This document shows positions 43,184-54,893 of a stretch of 64,000 bases of DNA, piece by piece; the stretch's first letter is position 1; every line of letters begins with the position of its first letter. The notes beneath the pieces were generated by a model that saw nothing but the letters and a program-made list of their open reading frames with translations, was not told the origin of the DNA and searched no databases. The DNA is from Globomyces pollinis-pini. Taxonomy: Eukaryota > Chytridiomycota > Chytridiomycetes > Rhizophydiales > Globomycetaceae. The position numbers and the translations under genes are program-made. The stretch covers positions 1 to 64,000 of the forward strand of contig MU621166.1 of the NCBI GenBank assembly GCA_025399215.1, read 5' to 3'.

Positions 43184-44664
43184 CTATTCATCTTTGCAAA
43201 CATATTTACCTTTATATATCCCATCAGAATCCTTTACCAATTCCATCTTGGCACCAAACCAAAAAGACGCCGAAAAAGACGTTTCAAGGGATCGTACATA
43301 ATGCCATGCATGACGTGGGATGTACAGTAGATCCCCCGGTTGTAGGATAGTTTGCCAACTGGGCGTTTGTGAAAACAATGGATATTTTTTGTGATTGGGA
43401 TTTTCTAGATCAATGGATGAATTGTGTCCAAGATGACTAATGTGAGGATATAAATGATCTGTATGGCATGCATCGTAGATTCTGAGATACTTTCGACCTA
43501 CGATTTGTGCTAGAACGTTTTGGTAGGGGTCGTTATGAAGTGGGCTGACGGTACCAGTTGGTCCAAACCAGGCAGAGATTAATGGTTCTTTAGCAAACTC
43601 ACAATCACTTGGCGAGTCTTCATCCTCTTTTGTGTGACTATAACAGAATGGTGGGATTCTAATATCATCTCTAAGGGATGGTATCTGATCAAGTAATGGA
43701 TGTTGTGCTAAATATCCATGAGGTGTATCTTTCCCATTTCCATCATCTTGTGCAAAATATTGATCGATATAATCATTCAGTGGCATCACTTCATGAGACC
43801 ATGTCTTACTTAAGAATGATATGCTTGCATCTTCTTTTGCAACAGTTTCAACTGGAACTAACCGACCGACAGCCTTGCTTTTCAAGTATGCTAAATCGTT
43901 CCATAAGTTTAACGCTGGCCATGAGTTTAATACTTTGGTTAAAATGACTGGTTGCTTCTTCTCCATGTACAATTTACGAAACTCTTCAATAGTCAATTTA
44001 CTTCCATCTACACGAGGAATAGGTTTGGATAGCGGATCATCGATAAAGGGTAGAGTAGTTTTCAACTTTTTGTTTGATAAAGTCTTCTTTTCTGTAACTT
44101 TTCGCTTTGAATGCGATTTGTTACTTAAGATATCCTCTTTCTTGTCCATTGGAACTGTTTTAGAAATCGATTCAGCTATCGGTCCCCATTTAACCACTCC
44201 ACCACGAAGCATCGCCAAATCAAGTGCACGAAAAGCAGCATTGATCATCTCTGTCCTTTCTTGATCCGATTTATTTTCTACCCCACAGAGTAAAGATTCT
44301 GCCACATAACTATCAATTAAAAAATCAATCGTGTGATATACCAACAACTTGCAGCATAAGCACCAACATGTGATGAAGCATCCAAAGGACTATTTAAAAA
44401 TGGAAATGTTAATTCTCTAGCTAATTCTGCTGCTTTTTGAACTTTAGTAACCAATACTGATCGTTCCAACTTTGACCATTTATTTTTAGAGTTTTTGAAT
44501 TTGTAATGACTTGTACAAGTTTTTAAAATTTGTAAAATGTATTCTACTTTACGCAGTGCATGCAGAACATTGGAATCAATTTCGTCCAAGTTCAAAGGCA
44601 TATTTTCTAATTCCAAGAATGGTTTTCTATCATTCAACTCTGTGTTTTTCGCCATATCGTTCAT
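43184..44664 (-). CDS. JmjC protein hydroxylase of the JMJD5/KDM8 type
   Basis: Two exons: the start at 44664 (MNDMAKNTELNDRKPFLELE) opens a helical N-terminal region that continues across a 31-nt intron (gtatatcac..ttgatag) into AESLLCGVENKSDQERTEMI and RALDLAMLRGG. The JmjC domain has FRKLYMEKKQPVILTKVLNS, FLSKTWSHEVMPLNDYIDQY, SAWFGPTGTVSPLHND (Fe ligands His and Asp), LRIYDACHTDHLYPHISHLG, and LYIPRHAWHYVRSLETSFSASFWF (third Fe ligand His). The N-terminal helical part with this JmjC type is characteristic of JMJD5, an arginyl hydroxylase/protease-like enzyme. Confidence 0.85.
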
Positions 44665-44802
44665 TAATGGTATTTGAAAAAAAAATTAAAACACCATCAA
44701 GATTTGAGTTGTAGACATAAGTGTGTATTCACAATAATTAGTTTCTTTACGTGGTTAATATCATATCGGAACTTTTTTAAAAAAACACGCTTCTACTTTC
44801 CA

Positions 44803-45745
44803 ATGTCTGACCATCCAGTTGTACGAGCTTGGTTCGATAGCGTAAAACAGTGGGCAGATTGGCATTCATGTTCAGATTTATTGGATTTAATTATCGTTTG
44901 GGTAATTCATTATCATTCAAGAATTCATTTATTAGTCATTTTACACGCAAATCAAAAGTAATCCTGCCATTAAATTGGTTATGATATTAACAACAATTCG
45001 TGCTATCAATATCCCACTTTTTTGTAATTCATTGAGGAGTTGTAACAATTGTTAGATATTTCAGCTGATTATTCCCCAACAGATAGTTACACAAAGTTAG
45101 TTGCTCTTGGAATTGGACTAGAGTTTGGTTGGTATGTTTTTGATCATGTCAATACGATATCATCATTTCATAGAGTATTAGCATTTTGCAATTTCAAATC
45201 CGAGAAAATCATGGCAACATTATTTTTGATGTTGTCAATTGGAATGGGAGGTGTATTACGATTTTTCAGATCTTGTTGTAGAGTTACCACCTGTATGATT
45301 AGTTCCCGTGGTCAGTTGGATTCTCTTATTGTCGTAAATAACTTGGTTGGAGAAGCCATCATGATTGGATTTCTGATTTATCGTTGTATACAATACAAAG
45401 CTCAAACACAAAATCCAATATTTGATTCATTTGTTGAAGAGTCGAAAGCAAGAATTGTTATCTTATTGCCTTTGGGTATAGCTGAAGCTTTGTTTTACTA
45501 CTTGGAACTTCTACCCGAGACACGCAATTCCGTCAATTGGTTACTAAGCATTGGTAATTGAATCATTCACTAACAGATCAGGAACAATCTCAAGACATTT
45601 TAGTGGAACAATGATGTGTTTAACCATTACATTGGCAAAATTCAAAATGCAAAGTATGAAAACAAAGGGAGTCAATACATCTGAAAAAATTGTTTCTGTT
45701 GTTCCCAAGTCGGGCACTCTAAACAAGTCGCTCATGACGAAATGA
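44803..45745 (+). CDS. PEX11-like membrane protein, copy A
   Basis: Exons join as MSDHPVVRAWFDSVKQWADW.., SFYTQIKSNPAIKLVMILTT, then SDYSPTDSYTKLVALGIGLE FGWYVFDHVNTISSFHRVLA and several hydrophobic helices. The last exon is uncertain: stopping at 45561 gives ..LLSIGN, but an intron ending ..acattttag at 45602 leads to GTMMCLTITLAKFKMQSMK, which resembles the end of copy B. Small multi-helix proteins with a C-terminal 'GT.S...' glycine helix recall PEX11 peroxisome-division factors. The match is weak and based on layout. Confidence 0.4.
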
Positions 45746-45835
45746 ATTCCTTTGTTAGTCGCGTTTTGAATGTTGAATAAAAAGTTTTTAACTATTCCAA
45801 CCATTACTTATTCACAGTTAACTTGAAAGAGTCAA

Positions 45836-46719
45836 ATGTCTGAAACGTCATATAGTTGCCTATGGGTTGAAGATTTATCACGTAATGGGAAATATAGTGG
45901 AACCATGATATTGATGGATTTGATTTTCACACTTGTAAAACCTATTCTGTTAAAGCTAGTCTGTCTGGATGGTTACTCGGTTACCAGCTACCAAACTACT
46001 TATCATTTTCGTGGGACTTCGATCTATTATTCAATTACCATTACTCTGTAATGTAATTTTTCTGCTTACTTTTTAGATGCATGCGCAGATTATTATGTTG
46101 GGTATAGTAACGCAACTTGCTCTACGATCGTATTCGGATTACAAATGGGTATTAAATATCCAGCTCCTAATAAGATAGGCTGGTTTGTCACTGACCATAT
46201 CTTCGCGTTTTCTACGTTTCATCGACTATTATTCTTCAATCCCAGTACAGCAAAGAAGAAAGTAATGGTCAGTGTTCTTTTCGTGGTTTGCATTATTGGA
46301 TTTATCTTGCGATGTATGAAAGGCAAAAACATAATAGAAACACAAGATATTAGTTATATTCAATCACTAGAAACAGCGGCGTTAATTAATAGCGTTTTGG
46401 GAGAATTTTTTATGTCAGGATTTCTATATTTTGTGTATCAAACAGAAACAACAAAGAAGAATGCGAATCTGAAGGCCGAATGTTACACACGATTAACCTT
46501 GCTTCCAATTTTCAGAGTATTTGAAATAGTATTTGCGTTTCTTAGTAGTATGTATGTAAAAAAGCAATGGAATTATTTGAGTGTAGTTTGGTTTACACAA
46601 CTTGGTAAATGAATGATTCCATTTAAGATTCTTTAGGTTTGATTACCCGACGTATGCCAGGTACAGTTGTATCTGTTTTGATTCTTATAAATGAAATGAA
46701 ATCTTTGGAAGAGAAATAG
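45836..46719 (+). CDS. PEX11-like membrane protein, copy B
   Basis: The second member of the pair. Readable exons: MSETSYSCLWVEDLSRNGKY.., ASLSGWLLGYQLPNYLSFSW, DACADYYVGYSNATCSTIVF, KIGWFVTDHIFAFSTFHRLL, CIIGFILRCMKGKN, LINSVLGEFFMSGFLYFVY and, after a 33-nt intron, GLITRRMPGTVVSVLILINE, ending SLEEK. Copy A shares VFDHVNTISSFHRVLAF against VTDHIFAFSTFHRLLFF. The first splice junction (after FTL, near 45934) could not be settled in frame. Confidence 0.4.
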
Positions 46720-46931
46720 AAATAAATTCTAGAGTCTATAGTTTTCAATTCATCCCACAAAATTTAATTTAGGATTTGCTTTATCTAATAATTTACCGCA
46801 ATATTAAGAATTGATTGGCACTAGGTATAACACCATGAATTTGATTTTAATTTTATAATTTTCTTGGTTACCTGATATTCCCGTTGGATACCCAAGAAAA
46901 GTCTAAAATAGTTTACCAAATTAACAATCCG

Positions 46932-47428
46932 ATGAGTTATACAAGATACTCAAGATGGATAGCTGATAGTAATGGTGATCCCAAAATGTATTCAAACAGA
47001 AAGTCATTTCACAGTCATAAGAAGTCTATGCTTCATAAACGCCCTGAACCAAAAATATTGTTTCCACATATTGATATAGATGGAAAAGGTACAAATTATA
47101 TTTAAACATAGTCATTCTTGGTTTTAACGAAAGAAACAATGCTACATCTCAAGTCGATAGACTCTGGGAAGAACTTGATGAATCTTATCAAATAATTGAA
47201 ACACTGACTACAGAGCGAAATTCTGCCGTGATTTGTCAAACTACATTGGATCGAAAACTAATGGACATTCAAAGTAATCAAGATTCCATAGTTGCAGAAA
47301 CCAAAAAAATTCACGAAGTTTGTAATGAAATGCGTAGGTATCTTCAAAGTATACACAATGGAACTTATCATTTCAATGATATTGTCCATCTGGAAGACTT
47401 GACTGCTAATTCTCCCTCTTGTGATTAG
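46932..47428 (+). CDS. Unknown coiled-coil protein, two exons
   Basis: From the ATG at 46932 (MSYTRYSRWIADSNGDPKMY) a basic exon ends HIDIDGK. A 23-nt intron (47089-47111), the shortest seen here, joins it to VILGFNERNNATSQVDRLWE and a coiled coil (ELDESYQIIETLTTERNS, KLMDIQSNQDSIVAETKK). It ends LTANSPSCD. About 158 aa. No family recognised. An earlier exon may exist near 46800-46920. Confidence 0.45.
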
Positions 47429-47463
47429 TAAGAGTTACGTTCAAATCTGCACCTGTTATTGCA

Positions 47464-48204
47464 ATGTCTTATTGCATACAGGTAAAGCCAATAAATAACT
47501 TTTGCATGCTGAATTTTGTAACAAATGCATCTCCAGTATCAACTATTTAATGCATCTGAAGAAGTTGATAAACTTCGTGAATTAGTTGAACCAAATCTTA
47601 ATTGTAAAAAGTTCAAAATAGTGCACTGTGAAGATCCTGTTCTTTAATAAGGCCCTCGATTTCCTCATTCTAAGACATACCGTATTTTCCTCTTTTGAAT
47701 GATTTCCGAATGGTGGGGATTAGGGTCTCTAAAATTTTCTCCAAATCAAAACCATCAACTTGAATGGATCAGTCATTGTTTGGTCATTTCATTAACCCAG
47801 AAAAGCCAATTCATTGCCCTCCTCAGGATTGGAATACTTTCTGTGAGGACTGTAAAAGAAGTTGGGGACAGTATTATAATGAGCTGGGATGGAAGCAGGA
47901 CTCGCCAGCGGAGGAAATAGAGACTACAAAGGTGTATAACTCTGATGGTGAATCCGTTGAACTTGAATATTTGACACCGGCAATGATTCAAATATTCAGG
48001 ACCTCAGAGATTTATCGATTGGAGAAAGAAGAGGAAGAGAGAATTTCTAACCTACAAACTCTGAATACTAGAGAAGATTCAACATCTAATGATATCACAT
48101 CTTTCAAAACAGAAGCTCTGCAAAAAATATTAGACCATGAATTTAACAAGGGTGTTGAAGAGAGGAAACCTGTTTTATGGCCTGTTTTACCAATGAACTT
48201 TTGA
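47464..48204 (+). CDS. Unresolved multi-exon gene
   Basis: Protein-like pieces are YQLFNASEEVDKLRELVEPN (47535 on), SLKFSPNQNHQLEW, and a long last exon with GHFINPEKPIHCPPQDWNTF, CEDCKRSWGQYYNELGWK and an acidic helical end ..KPVLWPVLPMNF. I could not find a set of introns that joins all of them, so start and junctions are open. No family recognised. Confidence 0.35.
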
Positions 48205-48618
48205 TGATGTAAGTGCATTCAATACATTAGCAACGGTGATGATTAGCGCTATCCTTGCACTACAAGCAGCAGTGACCGAGGAATTACATATTTCTATATA
48301 TGTATAGTACCAGTTACTGCTGGATGAAGACAACGGAGCTTAACTGAGTTGCATTTTTTTGTTCCGTACTAATGTTTTAGATTAATAATGAGAATAGAAT
48401 GAAAACGATACAGTAATCTACACAAAGAACTGTTTATTTTAGCAACTATGGAACTAAGAAAATAATCAGTTTCTAATATATTTGATGTATGATACCACAA
48501 ACGGTGAAATTATTTTTGTAAATGGTGTATTTTTAAGCAACTAACAATGGCAAAATATTTATTAGCAATTGTTACTGGGATAAATCTGGTCTCTCATTTC
48601 ATTTTGATATTGACGGTC
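48205..48618. other. Intergenic region between convergent genes
   Basis: No coding frame, repeat or motif found. It presumably holds two 3' ends. Confidence 0.4.
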
Positions 48619-49489
48619 CTACCATATTAGTTCAAACAGATCGTACCCATCTTGTAGACCAAAATAAGCTCCATCGGCCAATCCACAAAACAGTCCAGTT
48701 TCTACTATTCCCGGAATACACTGCAGTTTTATATCTAATGATTTTGGATCACTAATTGTATCAAAATTCACGTCAACGATAAAATTTCCATTGTCAGTTA
48801 CAACTGGACCGGCTTTATTGACTGCCATTCTTAGCTTTGGAGAACCTCCCATTGCAGTCAATTTTTTCATCACTGAGACATAGGCCAACGGAACTGTTTC
48901 TATTGGCACACCTTTTTGCCACTTTAAATTAATTTGACCATGATTACTGCCTTTCCAAGAACTTCTGAATCTTTACGATAATCGGCAACAATAAAGAATT
49001 TTTTGGAGTTTGCAATAACTAATTTTTCTTGTAAATGACATCCTCCACCACCTACAACATTATAAATATGATCATCAAACCCTTGATGCAATTAAATTGA
49101 GGATCTACTTCATCTGCACCATCGAAAGCAACGTCAATTTCTACGTGATAGTCAGAAACACTAATTCTCACCAGGATATTGATTCAATGTTCCCAAAGGT
49201 AAACCATGTTCCACAATCAATTGTTGAGCTTGGAATGAGGAAGGGATACATGCGATTGGAGAGATTTCTTTTGCTTTATAACGTTCTCCCAGTCTTTGAA
49301 CAGCATATACAACTGTACTTCCACTTCCTGTAATAAATTGAAGACAACAAAAATACCAATTCCAATCACCTTAGTTGATGCACTGACTTGCTGATCAACA
49401 GCCGAAAACGATGCTTTAGATTTCGCTATTTCAAGTAAATCACTCATCTTCGTGTGAAATGGTCGAATAGAGAAAAACTTTTTAATCAT
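48619..49489 (-). CDS. RKI1: Ribose-5-phosphate isomerase (RpiA/Rki1 type)
   Basis: Start at 49489 ([20 protein letters not shown]); the Met fifteen residues on is an alternative. A 28-nt intron splits [19 protein letters not shown], the phosphate-binding start. Further motifs are [86 protein letters not shown] and [19 protein letters not shown]. It catalyses ribose-5-phosphate/ribulose-5-phosphate exchange in the pentose phosphate pathway. The Asp and Lys of the active-site loops are present. KG before GGG reads VG here. Confidence 0.9.
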
Positions 49490-49740
49490 TGAATTTGGAA
49501 AGCCAAAGAAAGTCAGAAGATAAAGACTCTGACTTTGTTATAAATAAGAATCGTATGTGATGTGATGATTAATTTTAATTCACGTTTTATTAGCACAAGC
49601 AACACATAAATGTACACCAGAGTTGTACAGTGTAATAATTTTTAAAAGGATCGATTAAACTGTACTGTGGTTGATTTGCGCGTGTCTACAATTTAAGGAT
49701 CGAAAAGCAATGGCAAACAGGACTTTCACTAGATTGCAAG

Positions 49741-50693
49741 TTAATCATGTACCCATCCAAGTTCATGCCCATTTTCCATCATTGGTTCCAAAAAACCACG
49801 AAAAGAACTACCATCTGAATTCCACCGTAAACCGAATCCTTCCTGAACTCGAATTTCAAGAACAAATATGTCGTGTGGTAGTCGATGAATATTGAACCAT
49901 ATAGCTTGTTTCAGGATCTCTAACAGTATTTTATTTGCTAGTTGATTCTTGTTTGATTCTGTACCAACGAATAAATCCACTGAAACTCCAAACCAATTCG
50001 ATTTAGATCGATGAATATGTTTTGAAAAAGCTCTTGCACCAGTGGTTAATTTTGAAACAGGTTTAAAAGGAGTATTAAAAGATTCTATCAAATGTTTGAT
50101 GTTTGGTGGAAAAGTTGAATCAATGGACCCCAGTGTCCGACGCAACCCCAACAGTAATTGAATATCAAATAAATCTAATTGTTGTAGTAATAGATCCAAA
50201 TCAGATTCTTTTTTGCCTGACTGTAAATTGTCTATATACGGATTGAGTTTGTTGTATAAAACCGTTAAACTATCAACTGTGATATCTTGAAAATACTTTG
50301 TAAATGTTTGACTATCTTCAATGGATTGGTTAAATATAAAGTGGAAGAATTGTGGTAAAGCTGGTTTATGATTTATCCAAAATTCCAAAATCAGTTGAAT
50401 TCGTTGATGATAAGGTTTCAACGGGTAATTTGATTGATCTAAAAATTCTGCATCCAGTTCATGATCCATAGACTCAGTGTCTAATAAAGTTTTGCTTATT
50501 AAATGTTCTGGTCGTTTCTCCAGTATTGGAAGAATCAACAGTGTCATTGATTACTTGATAAATTTATGCCTCTTTTAATATGTAGTTTAGAACGCTCTTC
50601 TATGTACTGATGAAGAACTAAACTGGTAAAAATTTCAGGTTCACTCGTCACAAACGTACTCCCTAGTGCAAAAAGATCAAAGCTCCTTTCCAT
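49741..50693 (-). CDS. Unknown conserved protein with a GFGLRW..FRGFLEP end
   Basis: The main exon (50547 to 49741) codes 268 residues with TGARAFSKHIHRSKSNWFGV, NIHRLPHDIFVLEIRVQEG, GFGLRWNSDGSSFRGFLEPM and ENGHELGWVHD at the very end. This end looks like a conserved eukaryotic family I cannot name. Upstream, an ATG at 50693 opens MERSFDLFALGSTFVTSEPE IFTSLVLHQY, which a 74-nt intron could join in frame to TESMDHELDAEFLDQ; otherwise the start is at 50547. Confidence 0.5.
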
Positions 50694-50923
50694 GATTCTA
50701 TTGGATTCTACTAGTAAAATGCAAATATTAGAAGCTTTGTATGTTTTCCTATTAAGCTTTCAAGTGCTTTTCAAATTCCAATTACCGATCTACACCCTAA
50801 ATAGTATTCAAATTAAAAAAGTTCAGTGATACTATCTTTACAATTATTAACTATAATTATGATAGCCATTTGAAGGTAACGCCTAAAGTAAACACGTAAA
50901 ACAGAAACAATCTTTCCTTAAAT

Positions 50924-52404
50924 ATGCCAATTATTGAAACCCAATACACTCTGATTGAACAGGATGACAAACTATATATCACAATCCCTTTGAACAATGT
51001 AGCATCATCAAAGGTTGATGTTTATTGTATGATTTATTGATTTTTACAAGTAGCAAATGATAGCTATGTGAAAGTGAATTATTCTCCTTATTTCTTCGAA
51101 CTAGATTTATATGGAAATATCAATCCAGAAGAGAGTATTGCAACTATTGAGCAGAAAATGATCAGATTGGAGTTGATCAAAGCTTCAGTGGGAAAATGGG
51201 AGTTCTTAAAATATACGCGACCAGATCGATTACAGCGACGTAAGGATGCAGATAAGAGATATTTAGAATTTCAAGAAAAGGTTGAATAAATGTATTATTA
51301 ACGTAAATAGAAAAAACACGATAAACTATTGGAAAAACGAGAGAGGGAACGAGATTTGGTACGACGACAAATAGAAGTGGAACAAACACATCGCAAAGAA
51401 GTTGAGGATATTAAAAATAAAGAATTACAAGAAGCTAAAAAATATATCAATATGTGGTCTACAGAATTGGAACAAAAGAAACTTGAACGACAAGATTCAA
51501 AATTGGATGATGATATGATTGTAGAGAAGAAAACGATCAATGATATTTTCGCTAATGACGAATCTGGTATCGTAGAATTGGACGATACAGAAATTGTGGA
51601 AAATGTAGAAAGTGACAGTGATTCTGATATCGATGTTGAAATGATTCGACAAAAGGTGCAAGAATCTTTAAAACCAATGCAACCACCCCCTCCGAGAAAG
51701 ACGGAATCGAATGTGATTCGACTAAAATTTACTTCAAGAGGTGCCATTCCAACCGGAACAGCCAGGGAAACGGAAGATGGTAATTTTTAATCATTCATTT
51801 ATATTAGCTAAATGGCTTGCGCGAATTAAATTGGCCAAAGCCATTCATGAAAAGAAGGGCGGTACGTTGCCTGAAAATGAGGTGGAGAATAATCAAAATG
51901 GTATCTATGGCTATAAAGTTAACAGTCTAGCTGATAAACTGAAAGAAAAGGGAATTGAACTTTTCAAATTTGGAAACTTTGAAGCAGCCATTAATGCTTT
52001 CACAGAGGCATTCCAATTGAAACAACAAGACTTTAGGTAATTAATGTCACTTGTAACATTATAGTATACTATCCAATCGCGCTGCAAGTTATTTGAAACA
52101 AGGAGAATACGAAAACTGTATTAACGACTGTACCTTGGCTATAGAGATGATAGATATGGAAGAAACAATCATCAAGGATGAAATTAAACAAGATGATGGT
52201 CGTTCAGATAATAGACGACAAGTTAAAATCAAGTTACTCATTAGACGTGGTACAGCTAGGATTCAAATTGTCAAGCAACAAGATTCTATAAATCAATCCG
52301 AGCTTAAAAAAGGATTATTTGACTATGAGACAGCGCTCGTATTAGATCCTTCAAATGAAGAATTAAAAGGTGATTTGGAAGGGTTAAAGCTATTAGTTCA
52401 GTGA
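50924..52404 (+). CDS. DNAAF4: DNAAF4/DYX1C1-like axonemal dynein assembly factor
   Basis: The ATG at 50924 opens a p23/CS domain (YTLIEQDDKLYITIPLNNV, VKVNYSPYFFELDLYGNI, KWEFLKYTRPDRLQRRKDAD). After small introns comes a charged coiled coil (KKHDKLLEKRERERDLVRRQ), an acidic stretch, PPPPRKTESNVIRLKFTSRG, then ADKLKEKGIELFKFGNFEAA and three TPR helical pairs (YYSNRAASYLKQGEYENCIN, SELKKGLFDYETALVLDP). CS, coiled coil and C-terminal TPRs in this order define DNAAF4, a cytoplasmic co-chaperone that preassembles ciliary dynein arms. Its presence implies a motile flagellum. The C-terminus ends KLLVQ. Confidence 0.85.
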
Positions 52405-52553
52405 TAGCTAATAAATAAATAAAATATAACTAATGGTCTAAAAATTGAAGCACGAGAATATAAAACAATTTAGGTACGTGTAACGGTTGTTCATTTGCAT
52501 ATAAAAGCTTTATTGAAAGATTTGATTTGTTTTTGACTTTTTGATATATTTTG

Positions 52554-53144
52554 TTATTCAGGGAAACTCTTGTTTAATCCAAAAATTCGAACTTTATGCA
52601 TAACAGGTAGTTTTGCAATTAAAACCACCATTAAGCTCGCCAAATTCAACATGAAGGTTGGAAAGTCGTAATGAGCAAAATGAGTGCTCACCAAGAATCT
52701 ATAATATTTAGTTGCTAAGAATTTACAATATAATAGGGACTGCAGTTAGATATTTCTTTGCAGGAGTAAAGTGATCGCCCCTGTCGATTTGCTCCCACAA
52801 AGTTAAACCTTGATATTCGTTTTGATTGACCGAGAAAGGGACTCCAGAGACCCAATGGAATAATAGGAACATTATCTAAAAAAACATTAGATTTTAATTT
52901 AAAAAAAGAGAAATGAATCAGAATTGATGAGAGTGAATAAGAAATCATTACAATATTAAATATAAGGTTAGTTAGCGTCCAAGATAGTTCAGTTGATATT
53001 CCAGGCAACACAGCGACTCCAACTCTGATGATGAAAATGATAATTCCTAAAACAATCCAAGAGCCTACGCATTAATAACCCGGATTAAATGCCTCTAGAA
53101 TTAATCCACTTTGTATTTGGGTTGACGTCTACTTTTGTATGCAT
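52554..53144 (-). CDS. ORMDL: ORMDL/Orm sphingolipid regulator
   Basis: Start at 53144: MHTKVDVNPNTKWINSRG, then a 28-nt intron with GC donor (53065-53092), SWIVLGIIIFIIRVGVAVLP, TELSWTLTNLIFN, MFLLFHWVSGVPFSV, LTLWEQIDRGDHFTPAKKYL and FLVSTHFAHYDFPTFMLNLA SLMVVLIAKL, ending HKVRIFGLNKSFPE. Motifs NPNT..NSRG, WTLTN, GVPF, LWEQID and VRIFG(I/L)N are those of ORMDL proteins. They sit in the ER membrane and restrain serine palmitoyltransferase. Four helices. The GC donor is supported because no GT gives this frame. Confidence 0.9.
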
Positions 53145-53399
53145 TTAGATATAGTTCAAAATGGTGAAAAAACGGAGTGAATTTAATTCCCATGAAGCCA
53201 AACTCCACTGCAGCCACATTCGAAGCTGCCAGTCATTGGGTATGAAGTCATAGTTTTCAATACAAGATTGGAATGCATTGATTGTATAATGACTTAATAG
53301 AAATTTAGAAGATGCACATTTGTATATGACTGGTGTCTTTTATAATTATACACTAATACTAACTGTTCGCTTATAAACCTTACAAAATATTCATATAGT

Positions 53400-54174
53400 C
53401 TACTTGCGTTTCTTCTTTCGACCACCACGCGTCACATGACTACGCTTTGCTACAACTTCTTCCATCTTCCGCTTTATGTACCCTTGTGTTTTGGAATCTT
53501 GCATAATCTCTTGTACAAGTGTTTGCTTCTGTTCTTTTCGTGTTAAGCGATTGTAATAATCAGTTGGTCCTCCAATGATACTCCCAATCTATATGGTCAG
53601 ATATGTTTCCATTATTGTCATACCTGGAAGAATTTTGGCAATCCTTTCGTGTTATCTCGCTTATAATGTCTTTTGGGATCTAAAACATGTCGACTTTTAA
53701 TAATGTGTAAATCTCTCTTAATTTCCTCTGTTAGTGGGGTAGATTCCATATCGAACCATTTCTTTCCAGCAGTCTCCTTTTCCTACTTGGTTAATAAGGA
53801 TCATTGTACCTTTTTCTTCACATCTAAAGATGGCAGTATTGTTTTTTCATGTTTTTGAACAGTCAATTGATCAACAACACCATCTTTCAATTGATCTCCT
53901 TGTTTTTGATTTGACTGTACCAGTTGTAATGAATTTAATTTCAGTTTTGTTGGAGCAAAACGTGATTGATTATTATAATCGAAATAAACATAATTTTGCT
54001 TATCAATACCAGAATCTAGTTGAGGTGGTAATACTCTGTCTTTTCTTTGCTTTTCAGGTTCTAATAAACTAAAAATAGAATAAGTGATAATAATTATCAT
54101 TACATAACATCCTCCTTTCTCTTTATCAATTCTTTTTGAGCATTAAGCAAAAGTAATTCCAACTCAGTTGGCAT
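53400..54174 (-). CDS. FCF2: Fcf2-domain ribosome biogenesis protein (DNTTIP2/Fcf2)
   Basis: The ATG at 54174 opens a leucine-rich helix (MPTELELLLLNAQKELIKRK). After an intron a polar linker leads to EETAGKKWFDMESTPLTEEI, RDLHIIKSRHVLDPKRHYKR DNTKGLPKFFQ and, over a further intron, IGSIIGGPTDYYNRLTRKEQ KQTLVQEIMQ, ending in basic RGGRKKKRK. AGKKWFDM, DPKRHYK and RLT(K/R)KERKQT are core Fcf2 motifs. Fcf2 is needed for early 18S rRNA processing in the nucleolus. Confidence 0.9.
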
Positions 54175-54177
54175 TTA

Positions 54178-54220
54178 AAAAAAAAAGAAAAAAAAACAAA
54201 AAACAAAAAGAAAAAAAAAG
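54178..54220. repeat. Poly-A-rich low-complexity tract
   Basis: About 43 bp of A runs broken by single C or G bases, directly upstream of FCF2 (minus) and downstream of the HIT gene. It may serve as a nucleosome-free promoter tract. Confidence 0.6.
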
Positions 54221-54228
54221 ATTATTCT

Positions 54229-54891
54229 TTATGATTTATTTAAAGGATTTTTACCACTTTCAAGTCCTTCTATCAAGTTGTCTAGTGTGATAAACCAACT
54301 AACTCTATATCTATAAGGATATTTTGCCCAACGCCAAAAATTATTGAAAGGTAAACCAATCATATGTAGATGTAAATGGTTGACTGATGTGAATGGTGGG
54401 ACGTGAAATCCTAAAACTTGATCTTTTTCCGAGAAACCTATAAAAATAAGTTTAATTCAAACAGTACCTTGGTCTGTAAGAATCTTGGAAGCAATCAATT
54501 TCATGTCTTTCAGGAGAGGTAGATGTTCTGAAGTTAAATTATATACGGTATCTAGGATTAGAGGTAGTTTAATACCTATATGAGATTTAGGGATTAGTAA
54601 CCAATGTAATTTAGCAGCAGGGTTAATATCATGAAAACCCAAGAAGTTTTTATCATCATAAATGATAGTATTTGGACCATTATTATTAATGATAGCACAA
54701 AAAATGCAAGGTAATCTATTCATTTTACGCGAGGATAGTGAACGAATATTATTGCAAGGTAGTACTGAGTCTAATGAATGTGGAAGCAGTTTCTGGATAC
54801 AAAGAATATCCAGAAGTAAGTTACAGTCCGGGTACAAGTAGGAAGTTAATGGAATTAAAATACTAGTGATGACAAGGAATCGAAAGAACAT
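54229..54891 (-). CDS. HINT3-like HIT-domain protein with hydrophobic N-terminus
   Basis: Start at 54891: MFFRFLVITSILIPLTSYLY is a signal peptide or anchor, absent from the second HIT protein at 62.9 kb. The HIT domain has LPCIFCAIINNNGPNTIIYD, FHDINPAAKLHWLLIPKSHI, a 30-nt intron (gtactgttt..tttatag), then GFHVPPFTSVNHLHLHMIGL PFN (HxHxHxx motif, all His present) and WFITLDNLIEGLESG. CxxC near the start and PP after the middle fit HINT3/aprataxin-branch HIT hydrolases, which cleave nucleotide phosphoramidates or adenylates. The secretory signal is unusual for the family. Confidence 0.85.
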
Positions 54892-54893
54892 GT

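Noticed and set aside
45544..45804. Minus-strand 86-codon frame that faintly resembles the ORMDL C-terminus
   Set aside because: The plus strand there gives a better last exon for the PEX11-like gene, and no upstream ORMDL exons are present on the minus strand.
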